Shown: one piece after another, positions 55,201-64,000 of the stretch | Position numbering within the stretch: the first letter of the stretch is position 1 | Layout of the letters: each line of letters starts with the position of its first letter | The notes under the pieces: model-generated | Told to the model about the DNA's origin: nothing | Databases searched by the model: none | Seen by the model: only the letters and a program-made list of their open reading frames with translations | Source of the DNA: Harmothoe impar | Lineage: Eukaryota > Annelida > Polychaeta > Phyllodocida > Polynoidae | Assembly: GCA_947462335.1 (NCBI GenBank) | Contig: OX381710.1 | Coordinates: 39,183,204 to 39,247,203 of the forward strand | Direction of reading: 5' to 3' | DNA length: 64,000 bases | Program-made: the position numbers and the translations under genes

Positions 55201-58200
55201 TACATCTTGTACTGGCTACTGGTCTCAAGGAGAACACATGATCACATGTCTGGTGCAGAACGGTTACTTATCTAATATTATGATAACGCTATAACATTAG
55301 AATCAGATCCCTATATATAGAACAACCAGCGTCCAAAGTCCAACTAATCAATAAACGAAATAGATTATTGACTACGGATTTATACTAATGTAAACAGAAA
55401 TAGATCACTCGAGGAATCGATATGCAGAAGGGGATGACGATGCAGGAGCAATACAATCATGTGTAATAATTTGCCTTTCTGTATTCTGTATCAGATGTGA
55501 TATATAGCGTTGTCATATGGAATGCATTTGAGTATGAATCACCTGAGAATCATCCATAATAGATGCACCACATAAAGCTTTGTAACATGTGCTGCCAAAG
55601 TTGAAATACTGTTTTCTACTGCTTAGTGTCATAGATACACACAGCCCTGGGTACACTAATCATTAATTTAAGTTCAATAGTAGTTTGTAAATCCCCATGC
55701 CCATGAATATCGAGTATTGGGTCACATGAACTACCAGAAATTGTTGGACATGAAGGCATTACATATAAATGAGACCCACTGGAGACGTTTAAAGGAAGTT
55801 GAGAAGAGAAAAGACTCGTAACTGAACCCTGGGCATTGTGGCACATACGACGCACAAAGTCAGACATAATGTTCATTTATTAAGCAAGAAAGTACAAGGG
55901 TGATTAATTATAAGTAATTGCTCACTAGCGGTTATGACTATAATTAACGCAAAAAGGTCAATATGGAATGACACTCCCTTTTAAAAAGTAATAAGCAATT
56001 ACTTGTATTTGCTCACTAGTGATTTAGGACTATAATCAATGCAAGAAAATCAAATATATAGCAGACCACTCCCAGCCACTCCCATCTTAGATTCCTTCAC
56101 TGGGAAGGTGACTAAATATCCGCTTAAAGGCTCAGGGAATTCAGTATCTGAGTATGTGTTGGAGCTGCAAAATAGAATCAACATTGAAAACTTTCTCATC
56201 CGACCTTCCCTTTTGTCAGCAAAATGGTGGAGAAAGTTGAATAACACGGATTATCACCTAAAAGCCACAGCGTTCACCAGTGAGGTGGAAAGGTGATTTA
56301 TTTATACACTGGGTTTAAACGAATGCTGACTGGACATCTTTGGGGGGGGGGGGGTTCAGCCTTATCCCTAACTCAGGTATTACAGACTTAGATTGCTCCT
56401 GTACCATCCCCTGATGATGTTTTCATGAAGGCTTAAAACTATCTCAAGACATCTATAATGGTCAGTGGAGTGAACAACAACAAGGACTGAGATCAAGTAG
56501 ATATATGCGTAGACCATTTTGCCCCCAAAAATAGAACAAACCCTTTTATTTGATTCATTTGAATTATAGCTGTTTATTTAAAGCTGCTTCAGACTTTCCT
56601 CCCTATCTCCAGCAGACCAGGCCTGGACTTGAAGTCTGTGTTGACACTAATTAAATTGGTCTGCGTCTAATGGCCACAGCAGGAGGGTGGCCATTCATTT
56701 ACCTGGACATAAGCTGGTGCTCCTGCACAGTCTGAATGTAAAGGGTGGAGGTGGGAGGGTGTAAAAGGAGGTACTAATGGCGCTGCTTTGGACGACTGAA
56801 TAATAAACCTGCCAGGTAAAGGGCGCAGGCCTCGTATAGTGTTCTCTAAGCAGGTAATATGAGGAGGGTCTGGGGTGGGGAAGAGGAGTAGGACTGGGGG
56901 ATCCAAACCCATGACCCATTGTAGATTCCTATGCTAAAATCATCATCTAAACTTTCTGTGACATACCAAGAGAGACTACATGTATCAGAAAACACAGAGT
57001 GGTGTTATACCTACTCACACTGGTTCCCAAATGGCAGAAGTCCACTGACCTCTGCACTCTTACATAAACCACTTTTAAAGCAGGCACACACGTTTATGGG
57101 ATTTACAAGAAATGTGAGAGCATGTTGACCTGACAAGTTTGGGATCCAAATATTGGCCCAACTGGTTAAGGATCGAAGTGTGGGGTCAACGACTAGGGAG
57201 GTAACAAAGGTGGGGTCCTGACAGTGTCCTGTAAGTGTGAAGGTGCTACGTAACCTGCTGGTGGTGGTGCAGTGTGGACTATATGCTGACCACTCACCTC
57301 CAGGGTAGGTGCCTGCACCCTCCACCCACCCACCTGTACACTGCCACCAACCTCCAACCTTAAACCCCCAGCGCCCTTATAAATAGGGCTGAGTACCTGC
57401 CCTGCCTCCAGTCCAACTATCGCTGGAAGGGTACCGAGATCTGCGCCTTTAACACACCTCTAGCCCTGGAGCATGATGTAATACCTACAGGTAGATTAAT
57501 GATCCTTCCCCAGGTGTGCGCCCTAACAGGCAGCCAGAGCTCTACAGGTGTAAAGAACACAGGGGGTAACTCCACAACAATCTGAAACTTTACAGGGAGC
57601 CTACATGCCCCACCTCTTACTCCACACCAACACTGCGTATTACTACCATCCGCCGCTGTGGTCTGCAGTCAATGGGTTAAAAATAAGGGATGGCTAAATT
57701 GATCTTTAATGGTTATTTTCTTCTGTGTGATAAGTATCTGACATTGCTGAAATAGTCAATTGTGGCCATTTATTACGAATATATCTCCGATTGTAGAGAT
57801 CTATTAAAAATTTTCCTATATAGTACACCATACACCTTAGGCCTGATGTTTGTTAGCAAAAGTAATGCACTTCGATCTTCAACCACACAATCAAAACGAC
57901 TGAGAACTGCCGGATCAATATGAGATAATAGTATATCTCTCCTCCCAAGTGTAGAACAATGGCTCAACTACATCTATCCCAAAATCAAAGAGTGACATCA
58001 TACTATAACGTCACAATATAATACAAATTTGCACTTTCTCTTCTTTGCTGGTCAGTCGCAAAAGTGTATAGGGATCACTTTAATTGCACCAACCGTGGTC
58101 TTAGATCAGAGGTCAGAGGGAACTTGTGTTTGTGTGCTGGAAGTCAACACTCAAGCCAAACCATCATTTCCCCTGGATTTACACCCGAATACTGTACACA

Positions 58201-59088
58201 CAACACCCCTCCCACCTGCATGTATGGGGGAGGTTAATTAGTCAGTAACACAGAGTACATACCTTTTACACCCTGGAGGAATTTAACAGGGAATACCTGA
58301 TTATTTTCTGTGTACATATCCATACAGTTCCTGGTCCTTTGTTTCTAGCAGGTGATAATCTATTCCATGAGATATCAATTAAATGGATATTTTAAAGCTA
58401 TGTTTCTCTCTTAAGCCCCCAGCTCAAAGACTCATTTGTATTCTTATCTTTTATATTGTATGTTTCAATTCCACAATGCATTTACAGTGTAGCTGGTGTC
58501 TGCATCCATGGATGTAACCCCTTTAATACCTGACCCCCCCCCCCCATACCCACCCGACTCACACAATAGTATATACCTGATGAAATCTACCTGGTAAAAT
58601 CTGTGGTTGTTTGGTATGGCAGTATAAGGTGGGGAGGGGGAGAGCTCTTTGTGTAGGTGTGTATAGTGGTATAGGGTATCGGGGTATTGGTTAACCCTAT
58701 GTGGGTGGTGGTGCTGTGGCTATATACAAATGTACTGTGGTTATGAGAATGTAGAGTATTTACTCCTGTTGTAGATATATACCTGGAAGGCCCTGGATGG
58801 TCAATGGTGGTGATGGGTAGGGAGATGGTGGCTGTGGTTAGAATACCTGTAGTTGTGGGCAGTGTGGGGGGACCATAGAAGATTAGAACCACACACCATT
58901 AATTCTGTAAACAGTCATTTTTCAAATTCCTGTCCCCCATACAGTAGCAATCCTCATTGACATTTCTACTATTAATAGTTATCAGAGGTATAGGTGAGGG
59001 GTATCAAAATATAGAATAGAGTAAGATGAGGCAGAGGGAGGTATATAACCTGCACTATAGGAATACTTGGAAATGGAATATCTAAATA
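55201..59088. other. no gene seen
   Basis: Only short, low-complexity or random frames occur. Poly-G at 56341-56354 and poly-C near 58537-58548 are present. A Thr/Pro-rich minus frame at 58587-58892 reflects GT-rich repeats. Confidence 0.45.
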
Positions 59089-59284
59089 CAGTGAAATCTC
59101 GTTGTAAGGATGGCCTTTTGGTAAGGCATATTCGCTCCTCATAAACAAAGTTCCTTATGACCAATACTAAACATAGAGAGAATGGGCAATTTTGGGAATG
59201 GAAACAGTCATGTTCCTTATAACAGAAAGTTCCCTATACAATGTACATGTATGTATCAGTCCTCCTTATAACGAGATTTCACTG
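59089..59284. mobile_element. pogo/Tigger-like MITE, copy 3
   Basis: CAGTGAAATCTCGTTGTAAG is inverted as CCTTATAACGAGATTTCACTG (in two parts), with TA flanks at 59087-59088 and 59285-59286. It is the best preserved of the three copies, 196 bp long. Confidence 0.78.
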
Positions 59285-62200
59285 TAGATAAATTGTGTTA
59301 AGAGTACCAGCAAATTATTATGTTGGTGAAATTAAGCAGTCGCCTGCCTAGTCTACAAATACTGCATGTGTTCAGGAATTCCATACATAAACTGACAACA
59401 TTCTGACAACTCTCTTATTGCTAATGACTTCCCCTTACATAACACTGCAGAACCAAGGCACTGGCGGAGATCATACCATAGCCTTTCCCAACATGCAGAG
59501 GTTGATAATGACTGGCCCAGCTAAACTCTGCTTGGGGAGCAAGAAGTGATTAGGCTGGCATGGGCGTTCTACTGTTTAGACGTGAGGGTGGTGCCATTGA
59601 GCTATCTCTAGTGTTGCTAAATACGTATACAGAGGCGCTATATATATAACGTGGCATATCAGTTGCTGATATAGCGGCTATATGCGAATCAACAAGGGCC
59701 CAATAATGCAATAAAAATCATGCATGAGTAGTATGTTATCATTTACAAGTAGAATGAACTTTACTACCTCCAGTTATCATTGTGCATCTATCTGTGTGAC
59801 TTTCTGACCTTCGCAGCATATTATGCCACTATGGGCTTAGGTATTAGAGATGAGATTATTGGAGGTATGAAGATCAATGAGGTATGAACTCTCATGCATC
59901 CGATTTTGGGAGTGTCTGAAAACCATAATGACTAGGATTTTCATATCAATAATTAGGGTTCCCTTTGTCTACATGTATTGCAGCAACACAACCTATATCT
60001 CTCCACAGATCAAAATGTGAGAAAGAACAGCTGCAGTGTTCTGAATGCAATGACTCATACGGTTTCTAATTGCAATAATAAAACTAAGAGATATTGGGAG
60101 AATCACACAGAGTTCATAAGAATGGGGGCATGTTCACAGGTATATGTAATGGTGGAGAGATGGCATCCTATAGCCTAGAAGTGGGATGTGGAGGAGAGTG
60201 TGCATGGGTAAAGTGTATGTGTTCAGGGTTATGCGCTGGCGCAGGGTATTTCTGTATGATAAGTGTAAGTATAACTCAGGCTCACCCCTCCCCCATTCAC
60301 TCAGCCAATATTGACCTAGTCACCAGAACAGGCCAAGGTCGATGTGCTTGTTCCGGCAGAGGCCCTTTATATATAGCCACATTCTGGTGCATAACGGTAA
60401 CCAGCATATACACTATATTCTAAACAAGAATCAATCTTTCACAAAAAGCTAGCTATTTTAGATGCATCCTATATAAGGTCCTTTCTACTACATGTATGTT
60501 TATAATTGAAAACTCTGTTCTGACGGCAAAATATTACTGGATTTATATGAAATGGCTTGATGTGTATATGCAAATTACTATTTGGTAGATACATATTTGA
60601 CAACGTGACTGGCACATCGGGAGCCATATATGCTAAACTAGGTTTTACATATTTATACCTTGTTACTACCTACTGGAACAAGAAAGAGCGGATACATGTG
60701 CCAGAGTATTTATAATAGAAATAAAGACATACACGTCCTAAGAATGTTAACAAGTGTCGCTACTCTATCATTTATCATACCAATAAGTTAAATCTGTAAT
60801 TATTGACTCTCTATTTACTTATTTATAACAATTATTATGTACTCAATCCTAAGATTATTCCCTAAAAACCAATGATGGGGGTAAATGTCCATGCCAAGCA
60901 ATAACAAGTTAACGAGTTACATTGGTCATTATTATGTAGTAAAATTGCCGGTATCAGCGGACTATTCCCTAAAAACCAATGAAGGGGTAAAGGTCGGTGC
61001 CAAGTTATGAGGAGGAAACGAGTTGCACATTGGTTTCTGAATCATGTAGTTTTGTACTGTGTATACTTCTAAATAATGTAGTATAAACTGTTTTTAACTG
61101 TCTACACTTCCGAATTATGTAGTTAACTGTTTTGTACTGCATGGTTTATCTGGTCACCCCACTTCATCACCAATCCAGATTGTACCGTTACTAGGCAGTT
61201 TCTAAGGGAAATGACACCGGTGTTGCAAACGGCACATTCTAGAACTGAAAGATGCCTCCAATTAGAACCAGCGTTATGAGTGATTTTGTACGGACAATTT
61301 ATCTCTTGGAAGTTATGGGATATTCTATAAACAATAGTATTTTTCCATGCATCTTTTTGAACTGGACAAAACTAAGGGTGTTTTCCAGTCCCGTCTCCCT
61401 TTAAGATACCTATAAGGCCTACCAAATTTAGATGAAAAGGGTATAAATTCAATTCTAAGAAACTTCCTGCGGGAATCTAGCGGCCCTACAAGCTTGGAAG
61501 GCTGCAGGACTGAATGTTCTGAAAGGTGAAAAGGATTCTGTAGACTGACTACGTGCCTTGTTACTATAGTAAAGGAATGACAACTGTAAAACGTTATGAC
61601 ACATAATAATGTCATTTTACCATTCAGATGAAATTGGCCATGGTAACAATGATGATGATAACTGCGCCAAACTACATTGGCAGTCGTAAGGTGAAGGTAT
61701 GTGCTAGGTGCATACATGTATGTAACGACATCGGAGTCAGGTAGCCTCAGCAATGCTAATAAGGGGAGAGGTGGGCAGTTAGAGGGGCAAAGGTGAGCAG
61801 TAACAAAGCCATAGTTATATAGACAGTACCAGCGGCACAGGTAACAACAGTGGGAGGTATTCCATGTATGCCAGGGCCGTGGGACCTGGGGCACTGTCAC
61901 CTGCCTTACCTATACCATGGAGGCAGGACATGATAACTACTCATACCTGGCTATAGACAGCTCCTCCAGCAGATGACAATGGGTTTCAATATAACTGATC
62001 CAAAGCCTGGAGGAATGGCTGTAGCTAATTAAACCCATTGTTGTTGGTCACATCAAGGACTAAGTGTGCAGAGGGATAATCTGAGTCGTGTTACTCTGAA
62101 TCACAATATAGATAGCGTGTCCTCTCCATTCTGCTGATTTCCCATTGATGTGAATCTCTTCTAAGGATTGCTATGTCAAGGCCTACTAAAGAATACCCCA

Positions 62201-63509
62201 GACTAATCCCATAAACTCTATAATCCTTAAATGCAAGTGTATAAAACCAAACACAATACATAGCCTATTAGTCCTCTAACTCTTGATAATAATTATACGA
62301 ATGCAAAGGGTCACATACTAGGTTCATATTGTGTTCATACCTTAATAGTAGATGGGAATGGTTTACATAATTCTGACATTGTAACAGCATTTTTGACAAT
62401 CCATACTCAATAACTCAAACCATGCATAATGCATGAAGTTCAAAGCCATCTACATGTCAAGTGGGCACTGGTCCTGAGTCCCCTATTTAACATTCGGGGG
62501 ATGACCAGGCTGTTAAACTACCACCCACCCACCATACACCTGTACCTCCAGCCCATTAAAGTACATGGAGGAATGTAACGGACAGGTGGGTAGTAGGTGG
62601 GTTAGGGAGGTAGTGCTGAGTAGGCTCATTAGCACCTGTATCGACAGGTGGGGGTAGGATGGGTAGGGTGTGTGGTGGGGGGGGGGGGTGCCTATCTCTA
62701 CCTGGTTCTACTGTCTCCATACAATAACGTGTTTTTACGGCCACAGTGCATCCTTCTCTTGCTGGAATTAAGTGCACTCTTCTACACTCTCCATGCAAAG
62801 TACATCCATAGAAACGCCAATCCTCAGACACGATTACCATCTCTCATCTGATCCAAATCCAATAATTATCATGTCTAGTTTATTCATTTCTTCCAAGAGC
62901 TAAGCATTATTTTATAGTAGGAAGACAGAAACTTGGCAAGCGTTGATATGCACGTGTTTGGTAGTTGGAAACTGCAATTTGGGCAGATAAAAAGCTGTCC
63001 TGGCAACTATTTCCACCTCCAGAATTTGCTTTTACCTCCATACATAGATGTTGGGCCTATATTGCTGTGCCAGCAATGTAGTGCCATAATACAGGCTATA
63101 TATAAACACAATCCTCAAGCATAATCTATAGAAATGATAAATGCATTTATAGAGTGTATCACCCCGGTGATGCATGTATAATCAAGAGGTGGGCGTGGCA
63201 GTTTTCTCCGGTCGTTCGCGAGCCGTGGTTCCCCGTTCCCCCTGGAGGTGGCGCGCTGTACGCCTCTGGCCGTAGTACGGCCGCTGGCCGTGAGATGGCG
63301 CCCCGGGCCGTTGCAGTAGATACTTCTTTCTGTTGTTATGACGCTACATAAGGCCACATAGCCGTAACGGCCGTCAGTCGCCCACCTCCAGCCGTAGAGG
63401 ACACACCCCCTGTGCTGTCTCTACCTGTATTTTAAACGGATTTGGAAGGAATTTGAAGAATTTGAAGAATTTGTTGAAGAATCCGAGGGAAGAAGAGACT
63501 CGAGACAAG
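59285..63509. other. no gene seen; local duplications near 60.9 kb
   Basis: Two related blocks of about 100 bp (about 60860-60950 and 60962-61055) share ATTCCCTAAAAACCAATGA, GGGGTAAA, TGCCAAG and AACGAGTT. A smaller duplication follows at 61050-61140. GC content rises sharply after 63180, ahead of the ORF at 63510. Confidence 0.45.
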
Positions 63510-64000
63510 ATGGGGAAGAAGAAATCTCCTAAGAAGACCCCGAGGGCGGCTACTACTGAACGAGGGGCCGAGGGCTTTTCCGGGGCTGGTGGATGCCAGT
63601 CCTCTCCGATAATTTCAAGGAGGAGGGGAGGCCCGGCCCTTGACCAGACGAATGAGGGGGCAGCAGGGACGAGGGCGAATCACTCGAGGGCGACCCTCGA
63701 GATGGATCAACGCATGGCGAGGGTGGAGGCTGGATTTCACCAGCTAACCTCGGTACTGGGCGCCGTCCAAGCATCAGTTGACAGATTGAACCACGACAGG
63801 TCGACCAGCGGCAGGGGCAGGCGTCGGCAGCGTTCTCCTCGCAGAGACTCGAGCAGCTCGTCCTATGAGGCTTCAAGATCCCGCTCGCGGTCACCCAGGC
63901 GCAGAGGTAATCATCCCTACCAACATGCTAACTTTATTGATCGCCACACTAAGATAGACTCATTTGAGGCCTTGTTGTTGGTCAATATTAGAACTATTAA
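63510..64000 (+). CDS. SR-rich gag-like ORF, open at the window end
   Basis: 163 codons are open from ATG at 63510 to the last base. The N-terminus is basic (MGKKKSPKKTPRAA). A middle part with heptad-like MDQRMARVEAGFHQL and VQASVDRLNHD follows, then a dense Arg/Ser region (RRRQRSPRRDSSSSSYEASR, SRSRSPRRRG) and FIDRHTKIDSFEALL. Upstream 300 bp are GC-rich and repeat GGCCGT words, unlike the AT-rich surroundings. A basic, coiled-coil and SR-rich first ORF is common in DIRS-type and Gypsy-type retroelements, so I favour a retroelement ORF1. A host SR protein exon is the alternative. Confidence 0.55.
   Translation, partial: MGKKKSPKKTPRAATTERGAEGFSGAGGCQSSPIISRRRGGPALDQTNEGAAGTRANHSRATLEMDQRMARVEAGFHQLTSVLGAVQASVDRLNHDRSTSGRGRRRQRSPRRDSSSSSYEASRSRSRSPRRRGNHPYQHANFIDRHTKIDSFEALLLVNIRTI

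Noticed and set aside
56405..56450. Possible second hammerhead-like core (CTGATGATG, then TGAAGGC)
   Set aside because: No GAAA core follows in the right place and no closing stems are found; the resemblance stops at CTGATGA.
58587..58892. 101-codon Thr/Pro-rich minus frame
   Set aside because: Low-complexity GT-rich sequence with no initiation or splice context and no family match.
1..64000. CRISPR arrays, bacterial operons, tRNA or rRNA genes
   Set aside because: The tandem arrays lack unique spacers, the genes have spliceosomal introns, and no tRNA-like B-box (GGTTCGAATCC type) or rRNA core sequence was noticed on either strand.

Overview
The window is nuclear DNA from an invertebrate animal. 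It is AT-rich, with interrupted genes, canonical GT-AG introns, many miniature inverted-repeat elements, minisatellites, a Penelope-like retroelement and LTR elements. The three genes I recognise have bilaterian exon layouts and human-like protein lengths. The species cannot be fixed from sequence alone; a marine invertebrate such as a mollusc, hemichordate or cephalochordate would fit.

Layout. (1) 1-5.3 kb, plus strand: the last three exons and the 3' UTR of a Pro/Ser/Gln-rich low-complexity protein that I do not recognise. (2) 8.9-14.8 kb, minus strand: complete EXOSC8 (exosome subunit RRP43), 11 coding exons, 275 aa. (3) 14.77-14.95 kb: a 180-bp bidirectional promoter with two CCAAT boxes and NRF1-like and ETS-like sites. 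(4) 14.9-29.4 kb, plus strand: complete ALG5 (dolichyl-phosphate beta-glucosyltransferase), 9 coding exons, 324 aa. The EXOSC8/ALG5 head-to-head pair also exists on human chromosome 13, so it is an old linkage. (5) ALG5 intron 1 (10 kb) holds a three-level nest. An inverted-repeat element (16115-24006) contains a non-autonomous LTR element with identical 131-bp LTRs, a 5-bp TSD and a tRNA-Leu-type primer site. That element in turn contains an apparently young Penelope-like element (18651-23570) with identical 285-bp terminal repeats. (6) 29.4-35.7 kb: intergenic, with minisatellites and a cluster of three CTCF-like motifs. (7) 35.7-47.8 kb, minus strand: the last ten coding exons of an ARHGAP6-type RhoGAP gene, convergent with ALG5. 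Its 5' exons were not found. (8) 47.8-63.5 kb: no recognised exon, probably 5' intron or upstream sequence, with two long palindromic elements and other inverted-repeat elements. (9) 63.5-64 kb: an open SR-rich, gag-like ORF running off the window, probably the 5' end of a retroelement.

The most unusual object is the Penelope-like element. It has an ORF1, an RT/GIY-YIG ORF overlapping it in the -1 frame at a C7 run, and a third ORF downstream encoding a two-finger C2H2 protein. That third ORF is preceded by a short CCAAT/CRE/ETS promoter-like spacer. Both terminal repeats also carry a hammerhead-ribozyme-like fold. The host genes do not form a single pathway: EXOSC8 acts in RNA decay and processing, ALG5 in N-glycan donor synthesis at the ER, and ARHGAP6 in Rho GTPase regulation.
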